Shown here piece by piece: positions 47,828-58,163 of a stretch of 64,000 nt of DNA (its first letter is position 1; each line of letters starts with the position of its first letter). The notes under the pieces were generated by a model, which was given only the letters and a program-made list of their open reading frames with translations, was not told the origin of the DNA and did not search any database. Both the position numbers and the translations under genes were made by a program. This DNA is from Nelumbo lutea (Eukaryota; Streptophyta; Magnoliopsida; Proteales; Nelumbonaceae): the NCBI GenBank assembly GCA_022828595.1, contig JAKGHH010000004.1, positions 78,272,270 through 78,336,269 of the forward strand. Direction: 5' to 3'.

Positions 47828-47950
47828 CATGCTCTAGTTGACTTGGATCAAGTAGACAAGCGGGCCTAACAAGTTGGTCACATGCTTGTTACAGCTGTGT
47901 GTTTGTTACAATTGCCTGTCTTAGCTGTCACGTGCCTGTCTTGGCTAACA
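47692..47950 (-). repeat. 5' LTR of the - strand copia
   Basis: 259 bp, similar to 43983-44221, with the (CA)n(TA)n run at about 47785-47828. It adjoins the primer-binding site. An extra CTGTCACGTGCCTGTCTTGG near the outer end makes it longer than the other LTR. Confidence 0.92.
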
Positions 47951-47955
47951 TAAAG

Positions 47956-48759
47956 CAACAAGTGTTCAAGGACGAGAACTCCAAAACTTTAAAATTTGAG
48001 AGTTTTATGCCTTCCCTTTGGGGTAGAGTCTCAAGCTCCTCACTGCTTTTACATGAAGTTTCAAATCTTGGGTTTTGGAAATGGCAACCATAGAGAAGCC
48101 ACGCTCCCATGTTGATTTAGAAGGAGGAGGTCATCGTTGTTTTGTTGTTGCAAGCAACACAAGGAGTGAGGGAAGCATATGCTTCTCCATTGCTAAGATT
48201 GTGGCATTCCTAGTTTGGTTCCACTACCAGTGGGTCGTATGAAGAGCATAAGTTCTCCAATGTGTTTGATCTCAAGATTAGGGGACTTCGGGCCACCGCT
48301 AGAATTCTTCAATGTTAGATTGTTCGGTCAAGGTAGTTTTGTAAAGTGGTGTACCAGTAATTAGGTGCATTCAGTTAAAAGTGGACAAGGATTGCAGGGT
48401 TTGTCATTTGAGATCGAAGAGTACTAATGAGGAATCTGAAATTCCTATTGAATCGGGGTTGTTCTTGCAAGGATGCTTTGGCCAATGCTCATAAGAAATG
48501 CATCGATGCTTGGTTCAAGATAAGGTTACGTTTAAACCATGGTTCTAGATATTTATTTTGTTATATTTAAACTCTATTTTTTAGAATATAGTTACAATTA
48601 CATTTAAACCATGGTTCTATATAGATTATGTTTTTATAGGAACTAGTAAACATGTACGTGCATTTGCAGGTGGCAATATAAAAAATTACAGGCCAAACGG
48701 AACTATACATGAATACATGGTGATGAAAATATTAAATACAATTAATTGACTTAATTCAC
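47956..48759. other. Intergenic DNA, nothing recognised
   Basis: No exon or repeat boundary could be supported. A short repeat ACATTTAAACCATGGTTCTA-type sequence occurs twice (about 48531-48555 and 48601-48622). Confidence 0.3.
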
Positions 48760-48910
48760 CTCAAGCATTTTAATAGAGAAATCCAAGATTGTTGGCAAAG
48801 CTTTGCTTCCCACATAAGTTTCTACATCAACATTTAAATGCTCAAACTGGACTTCAATTTTGGGAATATCAAGTCCAACTTTGAGCACAACCCAGATGTA
48901 GAGAAAGTAA
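48760..48910 (-). pseudogene. Single exon of a PDR-type ABC transporter (ABCG)
   Basis: The - strand reads VGLDIPKIEVQFEHLNVDVE followed by TYVGSKALPTILDFSIKMLE. This is the conserved N-terminal segment before the first nucleotide-binding domain of full-size plant PDR/ABCG transporters. A plausible acceptor (ACTTACCAG, 48911) and donor (GAG|GTGAAT at 48760) bound it like a genuine exon. The first residues (FLYIWVVLK) have lost the usual FLxxLRxRxDR pattern. No neighbouring PDR exon was found on either side, so it looks like a stranded or captured exon, not a gene. Confidence 0.7.
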
Positions 48911-49483
48911 CTGGTAAGTATATTCAAGGGGAAAATTTTCAATTCAACAAAAAAAGGGAAAGGAAATGAATAAAAAAGAAGAGTCTCTAGTACATATTAA
49001 TCCAATTTTTGAGCTTCAACAATTTCTCATTATCCTCCTCTTCAATTCTCAATAACCTCTCAGTTTCTGAACAATAGTTATAAGTGAGCAATTTTTGAAT
49101 GATTATTAAGTGGGCAATTTAAGATATGAGAGTAAAGGACATATGCCCTCTTTATTTCTAGTGTACGCTTAGACAAAGAGGGTAGAAAACATCTAGTGAA
49201 AATTCTAGAAGGAAGGGGGCATTTGTTCTTTTATAAGTAGTATAGGTTACAAAATTCATTTCAAGTTTCAGATTTCTCAACAACAATTCCATACCCCATG
49301 GATTTTTTATATTTTGATTGTATGGTGTATAATCGATATGCCCACAAAATAGATGGCTATTCTATTTTCATCATAAAATGATTATTCGATTCTTTTTTCC
49401 TTTTTTGGATCATAATCCAATTAAACTTCTTGAGTTATCATAATCTATAAAAAAATTCCTTGATTCTTCAACTTCGATGAAAT

Positions 49484-49746
49484 CAAGGTTCTAAATATCG
49501 ACATGGGTCGATAAGTCAGTACATTTTTTTCAAGGTTCTAAATATCGACACGGCATATTGACCTGTGTCGGTACATTTTTTTCAAGTCTTATTTATTATT
49601 TTTTCAAAACCGGTTCCAAAAGGTCAATTTAAGGCCCGACTACCCTTCGAACCGATGGTTGACCCGATACAACCCCTGGAGGGGTGTATTGATAAGCCAT
49701 CAACACAATACATATCAACCGATACATATCAATACTTTGAACCTTG
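49484..49746. mobile_element. hAT-type MITE with exact target duplication
   Basis: A 263-bp element starts CAAGGTTCTAAATATCGACA and ends CAATACTTTGAACCTTG, so the outer CAAGGTTC/GAACCTTG arms are perfectly inverted. It is flanked by an exact 8-bp GATGAAAT (49476-49483 and 49747-49754). An internal repeat of the left end (CAAGGTTCTAAATATCGACA at about 49531) shows a 47-bp tandem duplication. Related TATCGGCATATCG sequences occur at 37461 and 38073. Confidence 0.85.
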
Positions 49747-49754
49747 GATGAAAT

Positions 49755-50760
49755 AATATATATATGATATATGTATTATTTTATGTTTAATTTATGTTTT
49801 TTATTTAATTTTGTTTTTTTATTTATATAATATTAAAAATTGCAATTTAAGGCCAAAAAGGATTTTTTTTTTTGCAAAAATAATGAGACAAGCACCTTGC
49901 AATGCATAAATCACAAAAAATTACCCAAAATCAAAAGAAAAAATCACATCAATCGATCAGAGTGCAAAGTTATGGGCCTTATGGGCTCCCAAAATTTGCA
50001 TACACAATTAGTATACAATTTGCAACTCGTGTCAACCAAGTCAATGGTCTAACCATTTGGAATGGACATTTTTTACAAAGTCAACGATTTTTTACATTTA
50101 CTCAAACCGGACCTAAAATCTTGACTAGGTGACCATTTGAACGGTTCAATGGGTTGGGTCAACAACAGGTTGAAAATACTGGATAATTCAAATACCGCTT
50201 AGCAAGTTTTTTTAAAAGATCTAACAATGACGGCCAAAAAACACATCAAGTTTTTGGGGTCTTGTCTTTAAGACAAATACCATTTGAGAAGTGACTTGGA
50301 CTACCAATCTTTTTAAAACACATTCAGAGAAAGACAAAAGCTCATTTGAGGTTTCAGTCTTTTTGCACACGTCTTTTTCATCTTTCCAGCTTTTGGTTAC
50401 CAAAAGACTCGAATTTGCCGAAGCCCAAAAGACTGAAAAGACTTGCCAAACACCACCTCAGGCTAATCATGCCCATCCTTTATGTTAAAGACAATATCAA
50501 AAGCTTCTAAAAAACATGGGAACCCAGATCTTCAGATCTCACACTCCCATGTATACGGAACACTGGCGTGTTAACTCGTGATTGGTTACGTAACTGCCTA
50601 TACACAGCGGTGCAAACAGTAGATCCCGAGTGGAAAGATGGAGACTTGAATTTACAATGTTCAAAGATTCATGCTAAAACAAGCAAGGGAATAAGGCATG
50701 TTAAGAGAATAAGACCAAAAAAAAAAAAAATCAATACATACATGCATGGGCATTCAATAG
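49755..50760. other. Intergenic DNA downstream of PMS1
   Basis: AT-rich DNA and repeat remnants. About 50518-50625 is the inverted partner of the element at 27766-27985. The segment just left of 50760 probably includes PMS1 3' UTR on the - strand. No other gene was recognised. Confidence 0.35.
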
Positions 50761-52002
50761 TCACAAATAGGCCCATGGTAAATCTGTTCCATTTAAATCT
50801 AACCTCTTATAGATGGTGGCCAAATCGATCAAGTGGCGCATGGTCGGCCTGCCATGTGGGCAATTCCAAGGGGATTTGAGATCCGCCAAATGCTCAAGTA
50901 TCTGAACAGAGAATTGTAAGAATATGTAAGCGCTAATATTTCTACCTCCTATCATCTGGAGAAGAGGGGTAAGGTAGATCAAATGAAAAGAATAAGAAAA
51001 AAAAGAAAAGAAATCCTGTACTTCTAACAGCTCGCCAATTGACATATCATACGCCAAATGAATAAATAAGCAATTGTGGGAAAAATCATTATAAACAGTC
51101 GATTTGCTAATATCTACAAGCATAGATACTTCACTATAACAAAAAGAAATGATCTTGCTGTTAACAACTTACCTAATGGGGGAAGATTATGTTCACAGAA
51201 ACATCAGGAACAACAAACATAAGTGCACAAGACTAGCAGTATTACAATGGGGTCAAAGGAGTAGAAGAATTGGTACCTTTTGCATCTCATTTTTCCCAAG
51301 AGGATCTCCAATCATGACAGATGATCGGCAAGCACGTGATGCCAACATTGCACGGACTCTTGATGGGCAAACAGAATCTGGGGTATCCAGTCTGTAACTA
51401 CTGACCATTGAGCACTCCCCTTCACTATCGGCAAGGGTAGAGATGAGCTCCTTAACATCTATATGATAGAAAAATGTTATTTTATGTTGTTCCATACTTC
51501 CATATGCATACATTTATCTGTACAAGAACCATAAAATAAACCTGGTGAAAGTATTATTCAATAATTGCCAGAATTTCTATGTAACAGTAACAGGCTATTT
51601 TAAGTTCCACTGTTCAATTGATAGAATACACATTGGATTGCACATACCATATGGTTTTGAACCTTGAACCACCTATCCTAGTGATAGCAAAAAAACAGTG
51701 GCTTTCAGAACATCAGCCGAAAAGAACGTTCTAACCATCCTGAGGATATTATTTTTGATGCAGCTCTAGTCAAGAAACACCCATCAAATGGATGATCAAG
51801 ATAAGTGTGGGCACGCAAATGTATGTAGGATGCTAAAAAAACGCATGTAGGACAATATCACCATAAGATGAGAAACATGCCAAATAAGCAGTAATTACCT
51901 TCAGCACCAAAAGTAACGTTTTTACTGAAGGGGACAGCTTTTAGTTTAAAATGGCAACCAGGAGGAGCATGAATATCCTCTTCCAAAGTAAACCCATTTT
52001 TC
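50761..52002 (-). CDS. PMS1: PMS1 (MutL homologue) C-terminal exons, partial
   Basis: Three - strand exons join in frame: 52002-51899 (KNGFTLEEDIHAPPG...FGAE), 51458-51277 (DVKELISTLADSEGEC...NEMQK) and 50901-50761 (ILEHLADLK...WAYL, stop at 50763-50761). Introns are GT-AG. The exons carry the MutL C-terminal endonuclease-site motifs ACRSSVMIGD (ACR) and CPHGRPTMRHL. The DQHAxxExxxxE motif and everything N-terminal of it are absent from the next 1.6 kb, beyond which the nested retrotransposons begin. PMS1 pairs with MLH1 as MutL-alpha in DNA mismatch repair. No stops interrupt these exons, so the gene may be intact with earlier exons beyond the window. A truncated gene is the alternative. Confidence 0.85.
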
Positions 52003-53635
52003 CTAGAAATGCATAGTTTGAAATGGACCTCATCAGTTAAAGAGCTAAAATTAAGCTGACAATTTATGTTGAAAAAGAGAGAGGGATGGAGGGAAAAGGT
52101 AAAGAAGCATAAAATGCAATGTTATTAACACTATAAGAAAATTAAATGCATGCCAAGCTGAAGAGTTCCAATCTAGAGTAGACCAAAGTGCAAATGTAAA
52201 CATCTTTGCTTCAAATGAATGTCTCCTGATGTATAAATTCCCTATCAAAGATTCTAACAGGTAGCATCTGGGTGGTATAGGCTCCTTAAAGGAACACTCT
52301 GGGTCATCAACCTTTAATCCTTTTCAACATAAGATTTGCTCAATTGCATAGTCAAGAGAGCAATAATAGTAGATCAAATACAGCTACAGACATCAGGGGA
52401 GAAAAGATTTTTGGAACTCCCAAGGCAAGTATTTCTCAACAGAAGTAAATATATACCTGTAGCATGTAACTAATTGTATTTCAGAAGTAATGGGTATCAA
52501 AAAAGCCCATCACCTAATGTTATCCCAACTATCCAAGGTCTTGGGAAAGGTGGACTAAATATGAACCTAACCTTTTGGAATTCTTCCTCACAAAGTGGCC
52601 TCTTGCAGACTCGAACCCGCATATTTAAGCTTGTCAGCCTAAAATCTTACCATTACAACAAGCAATGCTCCTTCCTCCAATTAAAAAATACATACAGAAG
52701 TACAATCACATGCAATGCATGTATGGAAAGTATTAGTATGAAACTGCTAGAAAATGCATTATAAATTATTGGGTGTACAAGAACAACATTTCTGTTGGTT
52801 CATACCACATTATCTTTTTTTTTTCTGTACAAATACCAGTTTAGTTAACAGATAAATAAATACAATGCATAAAGATAAGGTCCACCTAACCAACTTGACA
52901 AGATAAAAGTATTAGTTAATGGCAGGCAAAAGTAGAACTACTTGAAGAATCCCACTATTTCAAACATAAAAATAAGTGGAGTGGGCATCAAAGTGGCCCT
53001 AAAGTTGAGTCTTGGAATTTCCTGCTTTACTTTTTCCTGATTTTTGAAATTTTAAAGTATAGGTTTAATTGACCATTTTACATTTTGATGCGGGTTCCAA
53101 TCAGTATAAGTTAGGTCGGTGTTAGGGTTTGTTTAAACTTTGTCATTGGATCAGTAGGTTGGAAACTGTGGTGTTTTTTCTCCTACTTCAGAACTAAATG
53201 TCCTATATATGAATACCTACATGGACAAAGATATGGGGAACAGGGATTCCAACCTCCATTTTTCTAAATCCTATAAATGGATACTATACAGGTATGGTGT
53301 ATCCCGTATAAGATGTTTATATCATGCTTTTATATCAAGTTTGTGAAGCCAAATATCATTTCTCAATACTTTTATTTTGTAAATTTTAATTGAATCTAAC
53401 ATATACAGATTTTTTACAGTATGATTTGTTAAAGTATACCATTTTACATATTGTAAAAGTGTTAATACACTAAAATATACTCTAGAAGTATTGACACTGA
53501 ATTCAGTGTCGTATCACGTAAATAATTAAATATCATAATCAGCACTGATATGCCAGGCATGTACAAGTATTATAATTATGGCCAGTGTTTTTTATCATAA
53601 TTCACAAAAAAAAAAAAAAAGAACTTGAGTAGAAC
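52003..53635 (-). other. PMS1 intron or truncated upstream flank
   Basis: No PMS1-like exon was found in this stretch on the - strand. It is ordinary AT-rich sequence. About 52595-52650 (CTTGCAGACTCGAACCCGCA) has a T-arm-like look but does not fold into a complete tRNA. It is most simply the start of a long PMS1 intron. Confidence 0.4.
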
Positions 53636-53781
53636 TAGGGTTTCCCTATTCAGGGTGTATAAGTATGCACTATGTCTACTAAAACCCCTTAATTATATTC
53701 CTTAGAGGAAATACCATTTGATTTTTATTTTATGTGAAAGAGCTACTTTGTAAGGATTAAACCCAATAACAAGTATAAGCA

Positions 53782-55120
53782 GGCCCCACAATTGGTAGAT
53801 AGGTCATGAGACCCATACACCATTGGGTACTTGTGTATTTTAAACTTACACATTTTAACAGTGAGTCCTGTTAATCGGTAAAAAATGGGATCCACTATAC
53901 TGATTTGGTAGTGGGTGTGACCCACTTTAATGTTTTAACAATGGGTCTCACAAATAAATGGGGCCCACTATATTAATCTTATAGTGGATGTGGCCCAATT
54001 TGATATTTTAAATTTAATTATTTTAGCGGCGAGCCCCACTGGTGGGACCCACTATGATGCCTTGATAGTGGGTGTGGCTCACTTTGACATTTTATACTTG
54101 AATATTTTAACAGTGGGCCCCGTTGTGGGACCCACTAGGTTGATTTGATAGTGGGTGTGGCCCACTTTGACATTTTATACTTGAATATTTTAACAGTGGG
54201 CCAGCTGACAGATGGGACCCACTAGGTTGATTTGATAGTGGGTGTGGCTCACTTTAATGTTTTATACTGAATATTTTAACAATGGGCCCCATTGACAGGT
54301 GGGACCCAATAGGTTGATTTGGTAATGAGCGTGTGGCCCACTTTAATGTGTTTAAACTTAAATATTTTAACAATGGGCCCCACTAAAAGTGGGACCCACT
54401 ATGCTGATTGTGCACTTGGATATTTAAATAGTGGGCCCTAGAGGTGTAAATCGGGTCGTGCCGCCCGCAGCTCGGAACAACCTAGCACAACGGCATGTGG
54501 GTTGTGCCAAGCCCAGCATGATCGTGTGGGTCGTGTTGGGCCTGGGGTTTTAAGTCTACGAGCCGGGCTGGCATGGCACGCCCGATCGAGGCGTTCCACC
54601 TGCGAATTGCGTGCCAACACGACCCATATATATTATTTATATATTATATATATAATCTTTATATAAATTATAATTATGTAATAATATATAGTATAAAATA
54701 TATTAATAAAATAAACAATTGTTTTCAATTATATTATATTAATTTATTTAACTATTGTATATATAAGCAATTATATACATCAAATTTCATTTAAAATTAA
54801 AATTTTAAGTTTTTTTCAATTTTTTTAAATAAATAGCTTTGTTCCAGTCCACAGCCCAGCCTGGCCCAAGGCTTGGCCCACGAACCAGCCCGGCCCGTAG
54901 AACGACAAGGCACGAGACCCCACAAGCTTGGGGAGGGCGGCACAGCTTGGGACGGCAAGCCCAGCTCGGCCCGATTTACACCTCTAATGGGCCCCACTAA
55001 TATATGTTGTTTAAAAAATGAGCATGGCCCACTTTAAACTTTAATGTTCTAGTTGTGGGACCCACTAAATCAGCATTACTGTTATAACAGTAGATCTACT
55101 TGAATTTGGTAGACAGGATC
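53782..55120. repeat. Minisatellite with GTGGGACCCAC (TCP-site-like) motifs
   Basis: About eight units of roughly 80-88 bp each have the order GTGGGACCCACTA, GGTTGATTTGATAGTGGGTG, TGGCCCACTTT, then TATTTTAACAGTGGGCC. Exact matches to GTGGGNCC or GGNCCCAC occur at 53782, 53961, 54042, 54113, 54125, 54215, 54299, 54376, 54389, 54431, 54990 and 55055. This is the published class I TCP factor consensus and also contains site II (TGGGCC). A hAT element splits the array at 54439-54986. Confidence 0.85.
54439..54986. mobile_element. hAT-type MITE inside the minisatellite
   Basis: A 548-bp element has a perfect 17-bp terminal inverted repeat TAGAGGTGTAAATCGGG. It is flanked by GTGGGCCC (54431-54438) and ATGGGCCC (54987-54994), an 8-bp target duplication with one mismatch. 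The arms are GC-rich (GGCCCG, CGTGCC) and the core is extremely AT-rich (54628-54835). Open frames in the arms are compositional. Confidence 0.88.
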
Positions 55121-55129
55121 CACTAATTG

Positions 55130-55870
55130 CAACATTGTAATTTGCTGTTGCAAGATAAGATGGGCACCTACCAACTCATGGCAGTTCACAACTGTCAATG
55201 GTGGAGTCAAATTATATATTTCTTTATGACCGAGGTGGATAGGATCCACCGAATGAGTTTTAACCTATATTGTGATTTGGTGTTGCAAGGTAAGATGGGG
55301 ATCCACCAACTCATGACAGTTCACAACTGTCAATGGTAAAGTCAAAATATATATTTCTTTATGACTGAGGTGGATAGGATCCATCGAATGAATTTTTTAA
55401 CTTATATTGTGATTTGGTGTTGCAAAGTAAGATGGGGACCCACCAACTCGTGACAGTTCACAGCTGTCAATGGTGGAATCAAATTACATATTTCTTTATT
55501 ACTAAGGTGGATAGGATCCACCGAATGAATTTTTAACTTATATTGCAATAGTCAAATTATATATTTCTTTATCACTAAGGTGGATAGGATCCACCGAATG
55601 AATTTTTAACTTATATTGCGATTTGGTGTTGCAAAGTATGATGGGGACCCACCAACTCATGACAGTCCACAAGTGTCAATGTGGAGTCAAATTATATATT
55701 TCTTTATGACTGAGGTGGATATGATCCACCAAATGAATTTTTAACTTATATTGTGATTTGTTTACAGGTGGCAAGCCAACATCTCTCCCATTTTCAGGTG
55801 TATTGTCAGTGCACTGGGTTAGCCTATTGAAAGTTCCTTGGGGTGGATAGAATCCACCGATCATATCAGA
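55130..55870. repeat. Tandem array of 70-140 bp units with GGTGGATAGGATCCACC
   Basis: Five to six copies of a unit carry GATTTGGTGTTGCAA, GATGGGGACCCACCAACTC, TGACAGTTCACA, ATATATTTCTTTATGAC and the hyphenated palindrome GGTGGATAGGATCCACC (about 55242, 55368, 55506, 55578, 55724). Some units are shortened. Related GTGGATAAGATCCACA motifs reappear at 57140-57190. Confidence 0.88.
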
Positions 55871-56120
55871 GGCTCCCCGGTATTAATTAATTTTTTTGTG
55901 TGTGGTGGATAGATCCACTGAATGTATAAGAAAACAGTGTATACAAGACTTAGAGTTAAACAAGACTCTAGGGAGAGAGAGAGAGAGATAAGATAAGATA
56001 AAGATTAAAACTAGAAAGTATTGGAAGGGAGAGGAAGAGATCAGAAGGAAGAAAGTATTACCTGTCTTTATCCTCCTCTTCTTCAATCAAAATTGTAGCT
56101 CCTATTTTATCTCCGTTCTC

Positions 56121-56316
56121 TTCTCTTATTTCTTTCTTCTCTCCTTGTCCTCTTCTCTTCTTGCCCTTTTTTTGCCACCCATTTTTCTTCTCCTCTCTCC
56201 CTTATATAAAGGAGACAATTCTCTTATTTCTTTCTTCTCTCCTTGTCCTCTTCTCTTCTTGCCCTTTTTTTGCCACCCATTTTTCTTCTCCTCTCTCCCT
56301 TATATAAAGGAGACAA
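56121..56316 (+). promoter_or_regulatory. 98-bp tandem duplication carrying a TATA box
   Basis: The 98-bp unit 56121-56218 is repeated exactly or almost so at 56219-56316. Each copy is pyrimidine-rich and ends CCCTTATATAAAGGAGACAA, a strong TATA box context on the + strand. Two TATA boxes thus sit 98 bp apart within the presumed LTR promoter of the gypsy-like element. Confidence 0.75.
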
Positions 56317-56365
56317 TTATGGGTAGGGAGGTTAGAGCAACCTCCCCACTCTTCATACGTGGGAT

Positions 56366-56499
56366 GGTTGCTTAACTTCCCCCATAACCAGAATAAATTA
56401 AATTTTAATTTATGTGAAGCGGGCCAGCCGTCAGATTTGGCCCCTCAAGCTTTTTTTTTTTTTTACATCATATATATTATAATTTGCAATCCTAAACAG
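56366..56499 (+). repeat. Direct repeat, left copy (LTR remnant)
   Basis: GGTTGCTTAACT...AATCCTAAACAG is shared with 63298-63433 at high identity, including GTGAAGYGGGCCAGCCGTCA and TTTACATCATA. The pair flanks the PMD-gypsy interior and is best read as a piece of an LTR. Confidence 0.7.
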
Positions 56500-58163
56500 A
56501 TTGCCCCCTCAAGCCTTATCTTCTTATCTAGGAGATAAGGTTAAAGGAGACAAAGCTTGACCTTAGTCCCTATCACATAAATCATGTAATTCAAATTTGA
56601 ATCATCCTCTTGGGATTATAAATTCCTGTTCCTGCTGTATTTTTTTCTATTTTTTTGCCAAACAAGACAATTTTGGAGCGTCACTTTTCTTTGAACCTGT
56701 CTCAACTCTCAAATAAATTGCTTTCCTTTTGTTCTTTCTCCTCTCTCTCTCTCTCACCAAGAAAGCTACTACTTTGATCACCAGTTGGTCTTCCTTAGAA
56801 TTAATAGTTCCACTTTGGGAAGGCTCAACTTTCCTTGGGCCTTATGATTCCATTTGGGAAGCTACCATTTTGATAGCCTTAGCTAGTTTTTCCTTGGACT
56901 CAACAGTTCTGCTATGGGAGGACTAAGCTTTCCTTGGACCTTATGGTTCCATTTGGGAGAATTATCTTTCCCTTTGTTTGAAACTATTGGTTCCAATCCC
57001 TATGAAAACCAATGTAGAGTTTAAAGCTCTTTGCTATATATCAGTCTAAATCAAGACTGATTATAGACTTCATATCCATTCATTGTATGATTTCTTTGCA
57101 AATCTACCCATATATGGCACTAAAAATCTATCCTTTTAAGGTGGATAAGATCCACATCCTGTGCTGTAATAGTGGATAAGACCCACATCTTAATAATGGA
57201 TAACAATGCTGTAACCAAATGGCAATATGTGCTCCTACTGGTGGTAAACCAGCTCCTAATAGTGGACAACAGTGTTGTAACCAAGTGGCAAACTAGCACA
57301 TCTTAACTAGTATAAAATCCATTTGGCTCTACCCTGGAATTTGAAACTGAATCTCTAAAACTTGAAAATCTCATGCAAGAAATTTTTGGACTAGATATGC
57401 TCTAGTCCAAAATCTGTTAATGGAGAACGTTGGGTTGAATGTTAGCCCAACCAAACAAATTGTCAATTAAAATGCAATGAACCGACTATAATATCACAAA
57501 ATGCTAGCTTAAATTACTTTCTTTAAGCACCAGAAAACTTCAATTGTGGATAGCTCTTTAAATAGAGCATAAATTTTGAGAAAATAACAAAACTATCACT
57601 TTGAATATTTATGAACTCATCAGTAATATGAAGTTCAATATTTTAGACCTTGAACCCATCAGTTTTTAGAAGATTACCCTATGGTGGGTATTAAAAAAAT
57701 TGTATCAAGATTAGTGTTCCCTTTTGTCATTTCCTTTTGTTTTAACTCTCTTTTTATTTTATGTAGATGGTTCATGCAAGTTATTCAGTTTGGAATGTTT
57801 CAGGACACGTCAAATATGAACATGCTCCTAATGACAATGGTCAAGAAGTTAATTTTGGGACAGAGTATTATAGGTCCATCCCAACTTCAAAGTTAGGTAT
57901 AAATGCCCCAAATGAATGTTTTATCAATTGGAAGTACAAATAATGAAAGTATAATCTGGTGACTTTGAGACTGATCATAATAGACTCATGGGACAAGTAG
58001 AGTGTTGTTCCATAGCTGGAGCAAGATTTAAAGCTCTTACTCTTGAGAAGGTTGACAACTCACCAAATGCCCTAGTCAATGTGAAGATGAATGAGAGCTC
58101 GTATCCAGCATTGATGCATATGCTAGCACGGAAATAGAGGTGGGGAGATAAATTCAGATTTAG
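56500..58163 (+). other. Leader/interior of gypsy-like element, no assigned coding
   Basis: Between the left repeat and the PMD frame there is unassigned sequence, including GTGGATAAGATCCACAT motifs (57140-57190) like those of the upstream array. A 50-codon frame at 57767 reads MVHASYSVWNVSGHVKYEHA and is of unknown family. No clear gag or primer-binding site was found. Confidence 0.35.

Larger units (their letters stand above)
43983..47950 (-). mobile_element. Ty1/copia retrotransposon with RNase H deletion
   Basis: LTRs at 43983-44221 and 47692-47950 bound a 3.5-kb interior read on the - strand. The exact target duplication TAAAG flanks it (43978-43982 and 47951-47955). The primer-binding site is the complement of TGGCTCTGATACCA at 47678-47691. 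The polypurine tract is the C-run 44222-44231. gag, protease, integrase and RT remnants follow in copia order, but RNase H is missing: RT-related sequence ending QYLKDTPSWVLFHH runs almost straight into the polypurine tract. It is related to the copia at 22 kb (similar gag). Confidence 0.94.

Noticed and set aside
52595..52665. Possible tRNA (GACTCGAACCCGCA segment)
   Set aside because: A T-arm-like stretch is present but no matching acceptor, D or anticodon stem could be folded.
54438..54997. Open frames in the GC-rich ends of the MITE
   Set aside because: They cover the terminal inverted repeats and arise from base composition.
53782..55870. CRISPR-like array
   Set aside because: Units are long (70-140 bp), diverged throughout and lack uniform short repeats with unique spacers; the setting is a plant retroelement. 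It is a minisatellite.
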